NCBI RefSeq assembly: GCF_025950235.1
Contig: NZ_JAPDDT010000006.1
Coordinates: 124,001-188,000 of the forward strand
DNA length: 64,000 nucleotides
Origin: Luteolibacter arcticus
Lineage (GTDB): Bacteria; Verrucomicrobiota; Verrucomicrobiia; Verrucomicrobiales; Akkermansiaceae
Direction of reading: 5' to 3'
Part shown: piece after piece, positions 30,588-38,749 of the stretch
Layout: every line of letters begins with the position of its first letter
How positions within the stretch are numbered: the stretch's first letter is position 1
Position numbers and translations under genes: made by a program
The notes under the pieces: model-generated
What the model was told of the DNA's origin: nothing
Seen by the model: the letters and a program-made list of their open reading frames with translations, nothing else
Databases searched by the model: none

Positions 30588-33500
30588 ATGAATTTGATGA
30601 ATGCCCGAGAACCCCTCACTGAGTCCGCGCTATGTCTTTCTATTTCGGAACCGCCTGGTTTGCCTCCGAAAGCGGATGCCGGCAAAGGCTTCAGCATCGT
30701 TGGGCTGCTTCCCGCGACGGCGATTTCGATCATCCGCCGCGTAAGGTTGGCATACATTCCGGCATTGAGCTTGTTCACGGCAAACGCCGCCACGCTGCCG
30801 GATGACGTTCTGCTCAAGGTCACGGTGAGTGGTACGACCAAGACGCTCAATCTTCACAAGCGCACCACCCGCGCGAAAGATTTCAAGCTGTTCGTCTGGG
30901 ATGCCACCAACGGCTACAAGGAGACTCCCAGCCCCGAAGTGCGGACCTTCCGGGGTACCGTGACTGAGGATCCGAATGCTCTCGTCGTCGCCACGATCGA
31001 CAGCAAGAACATCGTTCGGGCTTACTGCTTCGACATGGAACAGACGCCCAACACCCTTTGGTACGCCAAGGACGAGGTGGCGTCCCAACTGGCTGACCCG
31101 AGGACGCCTTCGCCGATGCCGCCTCAGGCCGTCGCCGCGCCCCGTGGCGGAAGTGGCGGCCTACCGCTGATTGGCCCGAAACTGCCCGCCGGAACCTCGG
31201 CCCCGGTGGGTGACGCCGGTGCCCCTCTTGTGGCCGTGAATTATGGAGACATCGTAGCGTATGAACTTGGGGCGGATCTACCGCTCGGGGCTTATAATCA
31301 CGCGGGTGGAAACGTGGAGGACACGCTCCTCAACTACGAACTCGAGGGGCTGATCTATGAACAGATGCTGCTACGAAGTTGCCTGGTGCTACTGACTCAC
31401 TCGACCGTGGTAGTCCGCAAGGAGAAGTTCTACGGTCCCGATCCGGGCGACGCCAAACCCTACCTGCTCGGGCCCGAATGGAATAGGAAGGATGGCCCGC
31501 TTCGAGACGCCCGGTGGGATTGCATGTGGGGTTGGGGGCAGAATGGCGGCAGTTCTTCCAGCTCGATGGGCCATGGTCACGGGGTGGGCGCGGGCGCGCT
31601 CTACCACGAGAACACCCACAACTGGAGCGCCTCCCATCTAGGTTATCAGGCGGACACCCAAGGCGGCAACCATCCCTCCATCGGACCCATCACCGGGCAG
31701 AGGATGCTTGAGGTTCGCAGAAAAGGTATCGACGCGGGATGGTTTCCCAAGGCGGATGCCTATCCCGATCCGGTCTTCCCATACACTCATCCGGATGCCG
31801 TGCGGGTGTCCGTGGACACGGCCCGGGATATCGACGTGCTGGCCAATGACTGGGACGCCAATGGCGATCAACTGACCATTTCCGAGTGGACTCGTACCAC
31901 CCGGCAGGGTGGGAGCGTCGCCCGGAACGAGGACGGCACCCTGCATTACGTGCCCGCCCCCGGCTTTGTCGGTAAAGACGTGATTGTTTACACGGCGCAG
32001 GACGACTCCGTCATGAAGCTGAAGACGAAGGACCTCGTGCACATCGAGGTGGTGAACAACGGACTGATGGCCGAGTATAAGTTCGACGAAACCACCGGTA
32101 ACGTCGCTAAAAACAGTGCTCCCCATGCCCATGCCTCCACGGACGCCTCCATCCTGAGCGGGAACTTCGCCACCGATTCAGTTCCGGCCCCGATGGGGCG
32201 AGGGGTGTTTTCTCCGGGAAACGTGGCGACGCAGACGGGCAATGATGATTCCGGTTATGGCGGGCTTCGTGTGGGCCGGGGGAAGCTGACCCCCAACGAT
32301 TTGGTGTTGGATGGCCGCACGCCGTTTGAAAACGCGGTCAACAAGAACGGCTGCTGTTTTGACCCCCTCGATGGGGATCAAACCTTCGAGACTTGGTACC
32401 GCTGCGATGACTACTCGCTGGGAAATGCCGCCATCGTCTCCAAGGGTTGGGGGGGCGAGCAAAACTACGGATGGAACATGGGCATCAATCCGGTGACGGG
32501 TTGCGGCTACCGGTTGAGAACCTATTGGCACCCTTTCCATGCGTCCGCGCCGAAGAAGAATCTCGATTCCCCCGTGCAGGACTTCGTCCCCGGCCGGTGG
32601 TATCACATCGTCAGCGTGTTTGACCGGACCTTGAATGAAGTCCGGTTGTATCTCGACGGTGTCAAGGTCGCCACCCAGGCCAACGCCTTTTCGCCCGGCG
32701 ATATCATCTTCGACGGACGCCGTCCCGTCATTCTGGGAGGCTCCCAGAAGAAGCGGCACTGCTTGAGCAACACGCGGATTTATTCGCGGGCTCTGTCCGA
32801 TCCGGATGTTCAGGCGCGTTACGGTGCCCCCGGGAAAAAACCGAAATTTCTAGAGCCCTCGATCGAGGTTGCAGTCCACACGGACTTCGGAATGAAAAAA
32901 TCCCTGTGGGCTTGGATTTGGACCGGAGTGGGAAGCGCTCCAGCTTTTTCCAAGGTAAGCGGGCCAGCGTGGCTGAGCGTCAATGCAAATGGCGAACTGA
33001 CCGGCAGGCCCTCAACGTCTAACGTTGGATTGACCAGCGCGGTGATCCGGATGAGCAACGAACACGGAGCCTCCGACCTCAAGGTGAACCTCACAGTAGC
33101 ACCTGCCCGGTTGCGCGCGCGTTGGCATTTCGATGAAGGCAACGGCTCGGCGGCGGAGGATTCCTCCGGCAACGGGAAAACTCTTACGCTGGCGGGTGCG
33201 ACTTGGAAGCGGCCGAGCCGTGAAGGTGCCTTCAGTCTGGCCTTCGAAGGCGAGTCAAAGCAATCCGCAGAGGCACCCGCGCTCGATGTGAACGGCGGTT
33301 TCACGATTGCAGTTTGGATCAATCCTTCCACCCGGACGGGCAAGGACACGATCATTTCCCAGCAGGGTAGCTATGCGTTCAAGCTCGTCGGCTCTGCGCT
33401 GGAGTTGGGAATTCCGAAGGTGGTCAACCAGACTTCCGGCGGCGGTCACATTGTTGCCAATCGATGGCAGCACGTTGCCGTTTCGTTTGTCCCCGGGGAT

Positions 33501-34622
33501 CCCGAGGGAATCAAGTTCTACGTCAATGGCTCCTTGAAAGCGACCAAACCGGCGTCCGACATCCAGCAAACCGACCATCCCACCCTGCTGGGAAAATCGG
33601 TGGACTGGGTGAACGATTACTTCGATGGCGGTCTCGATGACATGCGCGTCTATGGTACGGTTCTGGGGCGGGAAGAGATCCGAACCCTCGCCGCAGAATA
33701 CCCGACCTGCACCGCTCCGGTGCTACCCCCGAAACTGAAGCGGCCGCTCGCCATACCGGGTGAGGACTATCACGCGACGCTTGCCGGTTCCGCCGTCGAC
33801 CCGGATGCGTGCACCGTCCTCTCTTACGCCAAGGTCAGTGGTCCCGATTGGCTCAAAATCGCTCCGGACGGCACCTTGGGCGGCAAGCCCTCGGCAAGTG
33901 ACATCGGAATGAATTCCTTCGACGTAAGCGTTACCGATGTGACGGGACTGTCCGACACCGGCACTTTGAACATTCCGGTCAACCGCTTCCTTGCCGCCCA
34001 TTGGAAACTCGACGAGGGAGCCGGCACGACTTCCGTCGACGCGTCGGGTTCCGCAAACAATCTCACCTTTTTCAACGGCGCGACTTGGGGCTCTCCGGTG
34101 GTTGGTGCGTCATGCCTGTCCTTGTCCGGACCGGGCCACCGCAACCAACATGCCAAGGCGGCGGCCGTGAATACGAGCGGAGGACTCACCCTCGCCGCAT
34201 GGATTCATCCGACGACCCTCGAGGGAGATCACTCGATTGTCACCCAGATCAGCAGCTACGGGTTTGTCACCAAGGGCACGGGCTTGTCCTTTCGCATTCC
34301 CGGCAGGGCCGCCTGTGACACGGAGGCCGGATTACTGACCGCCAACCAGTGGCAGCATGTCCTTGTGACCTTCGATCCCGGTAGCGCAGGAGGGGTGAAG
34401 TTCTATGTCAACGGAGCGCTGAAAGGAACCGTGGATCCCGCGGGGGATCTGCCCCAAAATAGCCAGATCACTTACCTTGGCTGCACTTATGGCTCCGACC
34501 ACACGCTGTTTCAGGGTTCTCTTGACGACGTCCGGATTTACAGCGCCCCGATGGGGGGCGGCGATGTAATGAAGCTCTACAAAGCCTATCCGGCTCCTGC
34601 CGCGTCGAATGCGGATAGATAA
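30588..34622 (+). CDS. LamG/He_PIG multidomain exported protein with HENTH zincin-like motif
   Basis: About 1344 residues. The frame is open from 30462; I choose 30588 (30597 is equally possible) because it follows the upstream TCCAT element. The signal peptide appears to be internal to the N-terminus (IIRRVRLAYIPALSLFTANAA). Domains: a ~350-residue N-terminal region with HENTH at residues ~340-344 ('LYHENTHNW', an HExxH pattern of zinc peptidases), a cadherin-like domain ('DIDVLANDWDANGD'), and three LamG/concanavalin-like jellyrolls ('AEYKFDE', 'ARWHFDEGNG', 'AHWKLDEGAG') separated by He_PIG Ig-like domains ('FSKVSGPAWLSV'). An exported metallopeptidase or glycan-binding protein is inferred. 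The 55-64 kb gene has the same N-terminal architecture. Confidence 0.75.
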   Translation: MNLMNAREPLTESALCLSISEPPGLPPKADAGKGFSIVGLLPATAISIIRRVRLAYIPALSLFTANAATLPDDVLLKVTVSGTTKTLNLHKRTTRAKDFKLFVWDATNGYKETPSPEVRTFRGTVTEDPNALVVATIDSKNIVRAYCFDMEQTPNTLWYAKDEVASQLADPRTPSPMPPQAVAAPRGGSGGLPLIGPKLPAGTSAPVGDAGAPLVAVNYGDIVAYELGADLPLGAYNHAGGNVEDTLLNYELEGLIYEQMLLRSCLVLLTHSTVVVRKEKFYGPDPGDAKPYLLGPEWNRKDGPLRDARWDCMWGWGQNGGSSSSSMGHGHGVGAGALYHENTHNWSASHLGYQADTQGGNHPSIGPITGQRMLEVRRKGIDAGWFPKADAYPDPVFPYTHPDAVRVSVDTARDIDVLANDWDANGDQLTISEWTRTTRQGGSVARNEDGTLHYVPAPGFVGKDVIVYTAQDDSVMKLKTKDLVHIEVVNNGLMAEYKFDETTGNVAKNSAPHAHASTDASILSGNFATDSVPAPMGRGVFSPGNVATQTGNDDSGYGGLRVGRGKLTPNDLVLDGRTPFENAVNKNGCCFDPLDGDQTFETWYRCDDYSLGNAAIVSKGWGGEQNYGWNMGINPVTGCGYRLRTYWHPFHASAPKKNLDSPVQDFVPGRWYHIVSVFDRTLNEVRLYLDGVKVATQANAFSPGDIIFDGRRPVILGGSQKKRHCLSNTRIYSRALSDPDVQARYGAPGKKPKFLEPSIEVAVHTDFGMKKSLWAWIWTGVGSAPAFSKVSGPAWLSVNANGELTGRPSTSNVGLTSAVIRMSNEHGASDLKVNLTVAPARLRARWHFDEGNGSAAEDSSGNGKTLTLAGATWKRPSREGAFSLAFEGESKQSAEAPALDVNGGFTIAVWINPSTRTGKDTIISQQGSYAFKLVGSALELGIPKVVNQTSGGGHIVANRWQHVAVSFVPGDPEGIKFYVNGSLKATKPASDIQQTDHPTLLGKSVDWVNDYFDGGLDDMRVYGTVLGREEIRTLAAEYPTCTAPVLPPKLKRPLAIPGEDYHATLAGSAVDPDACTVLSYAKVSGPDWLKIAPDGTLGGKPSASDIGMNSFDVSVTDVTGLSDTGTLNIPVNRFLAAHWKLDEGAGTTSVDASGSANNLTFFNGATWGSPVVGASCLSLSGPGHRNQHAKAAAVNTSGGLTLAAWIHPTTLEGDHSIVTQISSYGFVTKGTGLSFRIPGRAACDTEAGLLTANQWQHVLVTFDPGSAGGVKFYVNGALKGTVDPAGDLPQNSQITYLGCTYGSDHTLFQGSLDDVRIYSAPMGGGDVMKLYKAYPAPAASNADR

Positions 34623-34661
34623 CGTAAGGCAAGATAGATTCTCCCTCTGGGCAATCGGATC

Positions 34662-34689
34662 GTCCATCTATTTTCCGCGGGTCATCCAC
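34662..34689 (+). promoter_or_regulatory. Tandem TCCAT element, copy E
   Basis: ATCGTCCATCTATTTTCC followed by TCATCCACG. Cores at 34663 and 34685, here 22 bp apart, about 320 bp upstream of the sigma factor. It shares CAATCGGATCGTCCATC with copy F. The rest of 34690-35010 holds only a short minus-strand stretch (SEKLEEVKSWLD) resembling the end of the 41950-42873 protein. Confidence 0.5.
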
Positions 34690-35010
34690 GACCTTCCAGC
34701 CCCGATCAGTCGCTGGGCCAAATAAGGACGGATCTAACCGATGGGTCCGGTTGGCGACAAACGGTCCGGCGGTCTCAAGGTGACTGTCGAGCCAGCTCTT
34801 GACCTCCTCCAGCTTTTCGGAGAGGGATTCTTACCTGCCAACCGGCCCTTCGGGCGCGGTTTGAATCAAGGTTTTGTCCATCGTTAAAGAGGAATGTCGG
34901 ACGTGCGGGCAAACCATTCAGAACGTTGCCAAACTGATGCTGGCCAGCGGCACCTGCCTTGGGGAGTTGCCGGGTGGATGATCCCATCTCTCCGGACCGG
35001 TTTTTGACAG

Positions 35011-35619
35011 ATGCACACCAGTGCCATCAATCTCGATCTTGAAATACCAACCGATCTTGCCCCGGCCGATCGGCTGGTGATCGAGCGCTTTTCCCTGCAT
35101 CTCTCGGAACTTAGACCGGCCTTGACCGCGTTTCTCATCAGCCGGATCGGTGGCGATCTGGACGTCGCCCAGGATTGTCTTCAGGAGATCTCCCTCGTCC
35201 TGTGGAAGAAACACGATCCTAGTTGGAGCAGGGAGGATTTCCATCGCTTTGCATTCCGTTGCGCAACCATAGAAGGTCGGGCGTACCACCGGAGAAACCA
35301 GCGGATGGGCAAACGAATGGTAACCCTTGCGCCTGACGTGCTGGAAAGTGTCGGCAATGAGATCATCTCCCATGAGGAGGCTGATCCGACTCCCTCCCGG
35401 CAGCGGCTTGAGGCATTGCAACTCTGTCTGGATTCGCTTCCCGTTCCTCATCGCGAGATCCTTGAGGTCCGTTACAGCAAGAACAGCAACGAAAACAGCA
35501 TCGCCAGTCTGGCCGAGGCGCGGGGTTGGAAGGTCGATGCCCTCTACAAGCGGCTGGAAAGGCTTCGCACTGTCCTCCAGGACTGCATTTTGAAGCATCT
35601 GGTGAGTTCCGACCCATGA
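35011..35619 (+). CDS. ECF-type RNA polymerase sigma factor
   Basis: 202 residues with no signal peptide. Sigma region 2 is visible ('AFLISRIGGDLDVAQDCLQE', then 'FHRFAFRCATIEGRAYHRR') and region 4 near the C-terminus ('CLDSLPVPHREILEVRYS', 'IASLAEARGWKVDALYKR'). The pattern is that of the Rhodopirellula/Verrucomicrobium group of sigma-70-like ECF factors. Its stop codon overlaps the ATG of the next gene (ATGA), so the two are translationally coupled, as expected of a sigma/anti-sigma pair. It probably controls the secreted-protein genes that follow. Confidence 0.88.
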   Translation: MHTSAINLDLEIPTDLAPADRLVIERFSLHLSELRPALTAFLISRIGGDLDVAQDCLQEISLVLWKKHDPSWSREDFHRFAFRCATIEGRAYHRRNQRMGKRMVTLAPDVLESVGNEIISHEEADPTPSRQRLEALQLCLDSLPVPHREILEVRYSKNSNENSIASLAEARGWKVDALYKRLERLRTVLQDCILKHLVSSDP

Positions 35620-36725
35620 ACCTCATCCCGTCAGACCCCCAGCCGCCGGATTCCGAACTGATCGGGTTGGTGGACCGTTATCTCGATCAACGCCTCGACG
35701 AGAGTGGCGCTCGCCTACTTGAACAATTGCTGCGCGAGAATGCCCGGGCCCGGACTTACTGTGCGGAACGCATCCGCCTTCATGCTGAGATGGGTGCCTT
35801 GACCCGTCCGCTGCGGATTGAAATTCATGAGAGACGGGATCTGGTCTTCGAGCAGGCGGGGCAGAGGTCCAATGTCACGCTCAGCATTACCGGGCAGGTC
35901 ACCGTGGAACCCTCCAATCGCGCAGGCGCGCGTGACGTGCCCGTCGCCGCCCCGCCGTATGCAATCAGCAGGTGGTGGAAAGCGGTGACAGTCGTTTCGC
36001 TGTCCGCAATCCTTGGGTGGATTGTGTTCCTGTGGCTGCGCGCCGCACCCGAGATCCTGTCGGTCAGCCAGCTAGAGAACCCCTCATTCGAGCAGGATGT
36101 ATTGGCCGACGGGAAATCCATCAATAGCGTGAATTCCGTCAATACCACCTGCAAAGGCTGGTTGCTGGGCGGCAGGAATTTCTCGGTGGTGCTCAATCCC
36201 GCCACCGAGCGGCAGAACAACCCCTATGGCGGCCCCCATCTGCCACGTTCCGAGCGCTTGATCGACGGTTCCAATGTCCTCTACCTCGGTCACGGACCCG
36301 CAGGCACACCGTTTGGTTGGGCGAAACAACGACTCAATGGCATGTCGGCCAGCGGGCACAAGGTGTTGCAACTTGGAGATCTCGCCGGCAGAACGCTCCG
36401 GGTCACGCTGTCCCTTGCTCGCCCGGACCTCGGCAGCGGTAGGTGGACTGGCAACGACATGCGCCTTGCCATAGGTATTGTGGAGGACCGCCCCCCGTGG
36501 CGGTTCGCGGCGGCCTGTCACATCCATACCGGCGGAGGGCGCTGGGAAACGGCCGACCAATCGCTCGATTTGAAGAACGACGAACTCACCCGGGTCTCCT
36601 TCGATCTCAAGGTCGAGCCCGGGGACATGCGCGGCGACGCCTACTTCTGCCTGTCGCTTGATCCCTCCACGCCACCCGAGACTCTGATCCTGATCGATCA
36701 GATCGACATCGAGTTGGTCAACTGA
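35616..36725 (+). CDS. Membrane anti-sigma factor with extracytoplasmic sensor domain
   Basis: 369 residues from the ATG at 35616, overlapping the sigma stop by 4 bp. Residues 1-60 are a helical anti-sigma-like segment ('LVDRYLDQRLDESGARLLE'), without the HxxxCxxC zinc motif. One membrane helix spans about 121-141. Residues ~142-369 lie outside and follow the pattern of the domain in the next three proteins: 'LENPSFEQ', a 'GW' step, 'AGRTLRVTLSLAR' and a closing 'ILIDQIDIEL' strand. Such beta-sandwich domains (HpiC1-cyclase/CBM-like) often bind sugars. The likely role is to hold the sigma factor at the membrane until a ligand is sensed. The identity of the outer domain is my comparison by eye. 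Confidence 0.75.
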   Translation: MNLIPSDPQPPDSELIGLVDRYLDQRLDESGARLLEQLLRENARARTYCAERIRLHAEMGALTRPLRIEIHERRDLVFEQAGQRSNVTLSITGQVTVEPSNRAGARDVPVAAPPYAISRWWKAVTVVSLSAILGWIVFLWLRAAPEILSVSQLENPSFEQDVLADGKSINSVNSVNTTCKGWLLGGRNFSVVLNPATERQNNPYGGPHLPRSERLIDGSNVLYLGHGPAGTPFGWAKQRLNGMSASGHKVLQLGDLAGRTLRVTLSLARPDLGSGRWTGNDMRLAIGIVEDRPPWRFAAACHIHTGGGRWETADQSLDLKNDELTRVSFDLKVEPGDMRGDAYFCLSLDPSTPPETLILIDQIDIELVN

Positions 36726-36781
36726 GGCTAGTGGGGCGCTCTGCGGTGGGCCGATCCGGCCAGGTGGGGAAAAATTGTTGA

Positions 36782-36801
36782 GAAAACCACGTCAGGTTTT
36801 C
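36782..36801. promoter_or_regulatory. Perfect inverted repeat between anti-sigma gene and first secreted gene
   Basis: GAAAACC-ACGTCA-GGTTTTC, a 7-bp perfect stem 57 bp after the anti-sigma stop and about 116 bp before the next start. It could be a terminator with its T residues inside the stem, or an operator. Confidence 0.4.
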
Positions 36802-36917
36802 CTGGGACGGACCGTGTCTCGGTGACGGAGGGTCTATGTTGAAGGCGTTTCGTGCAATTGCGGGGCACGCCCGCGACCTGTCATTCCCCGAATTAACCCA
36901 TCCTCCCGATAGCAAAG

Positions 36918-37871
36918 ATGCTCATTCATTCGCTGTTTCCCCAGCGCCGGATCTCCGGCCGTACGGTGTTAGTCGCAAGCCTCTTGGTCGGTATTCCGGT
37001 GGCCTCGGCTCAGTTGCTTTCCGTCTCGCCGCTCAACAACGCCTCCTTCGAGGCTCCTGTCAAAACAGACGGCGTCCAGGACGAGACCATCACGGGCTGG
37101 ACCAGCAATTCCGACGGATCACGGGTGGAGAACCCGCTGACGGCCTTGTTCAGCAACCAGTTCAGCGACAACACGACCAACGTTCCCGACGGCAGTCAGG
37201 ATTTTGTCCTGTTCAGGACGTCAACCGGCGGGCTCGGCAATGCCTACCAAGCGATCCAAGGCACCACGGGAGCCAACCCGATCGCCCACATCCTGACATC
37301 CGATGAGGCTGCGGGACAGACCATTCGTGTGAGGTTCCGGGCGGGGCGCGGGTTGCTCCTCAACACCTACGAGGACTCCAACATGGGCTTTACCGTTAGT
37401 CTCAAAGGAGGAACGACCTTCAGCACGCACGCCTCGGCCGCTTACGAGAAGCTCGAAACCACGGGCTTCGGCACGGCTCTCAATCTGGCCAAGGATCAGT
37501 GGGTGGAAGTGACGGCGGATTTCACGATGCCGGAAGCCCCCGTCAACGGAGCCGAAAACCTGGTGGTCGCCTTCGGCCTGAACGCAGCCAATGCCAATGC
37601 CACGTCCATCCATCTCGACGCGGTGAGCATCGAACTGCTCGCCGCGGCTCCTGCCCTGAAGGTGACCCAGTCTGGATTCAATGCAGGAGCTTTCGAACTG
37701 ACCGTCACCGGTTTCGATACCAACAAACAGTACCTCCTGAAGCGCTCCGCCGCCTTGGAGCAGTTCGAGCCTATCGGCACCGCTTTCACGCCGTCCGGTG
37801 TGACCGCGATTGTCACGGATCCCTCACCGCCTGCCTCCAGCGCCTTTTACCGGGTCGAGGAAGCCCCCTGA
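36918..37871 (+). CDS. Secreted protein with HpiC1/CBM-like domain and FYRV C-terminal domain
   Basis: 317 residues. The N-terminus contains a signal segment (RTVLVASLLVGIPVASAQ). Residues ~35-235 are one beta-sandwich domain beginning 'SPLNNASFEAPVKTDGVQDE', with 'GWTSNSDGSRVENP', 'VPDGSQDFVLFRTSTGGLG' and 'AGRGLLLNTYEDSNMGF'. The last ~75 residues ('FELTVTGFDTNKQYLLKRS ... AFYRVEEAP') form a small domain seen at the ends of many verrucomicrobial secreted proteins, and it is nearly identical to the end of the beta-helix protein two genes on. It is the first of three exported paralogous-domain proteins after the sigma/anti-sigma pair. The ligand is unknown. Confidence 0.8.
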   Translation: MLIHSLFPQRRISGRTVLVASLLVGIPVASAQLLSVSPLNNASFEAPVKTDGVQDETITGWTSNSDGSRVENPLTALFSNQFSDNTTNVPDGSQDFVLFRTSTGGLGNAYQAIQGTTGANPIAHILTSDEAAGQTIRVRFRAGRGLLLNTYEDSNMGFTVSLKGGTTFSTHASAAYEKLETTGFGTALNLAKDQWVEVTADFTMPEAPVNGAENLVVAFGLNAANANATSIHLDAVSIELLAAAPALKVTQSGFNAGAFELTVTGFDTNKQYLLKRSAALEQFEPIGTAFTPSGVTAIVTDPSPPASSAFYRVEEAP

Positions 37872-37908
37872 CGATCTTGAATCATCCTCCTCTCGCAATC
37901 GACACAAA

Positions 37909-38664
37909 ATGAAGAATACCCTCGCCACCGTCCTCACCCTTGCTGCCAGCCTCGCTTGCAGTTCGGCCGCCGTCGTTTCGATCAGCCCTCTCACAAACCC
38001 ATCGTTCGAGGGTCCCGCCAAAGCGGATGGCGTCCAGGACGAGACGATGACCGGCTGGACCAGCAGTCCCGACGGGTCACGGGTGGAGAACCCGGCCACG
38101 ACCTTGTTTGGCAACCAGTTTGCCGGCAACACGACCAATGTTCCCAACGGCATACAGGATTTTGTCCTGTTCCGGACTTCAACAGGTGGACTCGGGAGTG
38201 CCTACCAAGCCCTCCAGGGCACCACCGGGGCCAACCCGATCACCCACATCCTGACCGCCAACGAGGCCGCGGGACAGACCATTCAGGTAACCTTCTGGGC
38301 CGGGCGCGGGTTGCTCCTCAACACCTACGAGGACACCAATATGGGCTTTACCGTCGGACTTCAGGGCGGCACGACCTTCACCACCTATGCGTCCGCCTCT
38401 TACGAGAAACTTGGAAGCACCGGCTTCGGCACTGCCCTCAATCTGGCCAAGAACGAGTGGCGTCAAATAACGGTGGATTTCACCATGCCGGGAGCGCCTA
38501 CCAACGGATCCGAAAACCTGGTGCTGTCCTTCGGCCTGACCGGTGCCAATGCCACTTCCATCCATCTCGACAATGTGAGCGTCACGCTCATCCCCGAGCC
38601 TGCCTCCGCCAGCCTTCTCGGCCTCGCCGGGATGCTGGGCCTCATGGCCCGTCGGCGGAGATAA
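37909..38664 (+). CDS. PEP-CTERM protein with the same HpiC1/CBM-like domain
   Basis: 251 residues from the ATG at 37909, which opens a signal peptide (MKNTLATVLTLAASLACSSA); the frame extends upstream only into the previous gene. The body is the same domain as in the preceding protein ('SPLTNPSFEGPAKADGVQDE ... GTTGANPITHILTANEAAG'). It ends in a PEP-CTERM sorting signal: 'IPEPASASLLGLAGMLGLM' and then an Arg cluster, so it should be processed by an exosortase and anchored or released at the surface. No exosortase is in the window. The gap to the previous gene is 37 bp, so they are likely one transcript. Confidence 0.88.
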   Translation: MKNTLATVLTLAASLACSSAAVVSISPLTNPSFEGPAKADGVQDETMTGWTSSPDGSRVENPATTLFGNQFAGNTTNVPNGIQDFVLFRTSTGGLGSAYQALQGTTGANPITHILTANEAAGQTIQVTFWAGRGLLLNTYEDTNMGFTVGLQGGTTFTTYASASYEKLGSTGFGTALNLAKNEWRQITVDFTMPGAPTNGSENLVLSFGLTGANATSIHLDNVSVTLIPEPASASLLGLAGMLGLMARRRR

Positions 38665-38749
38665 AAGCGCCCGTCGTAACCCGAGCAGCTTCCTTCGTGA
38701 TGATCGGGGGAAGTGTTGTTCCCGACTTCCCTACTCCTGCTCTTCCCTC

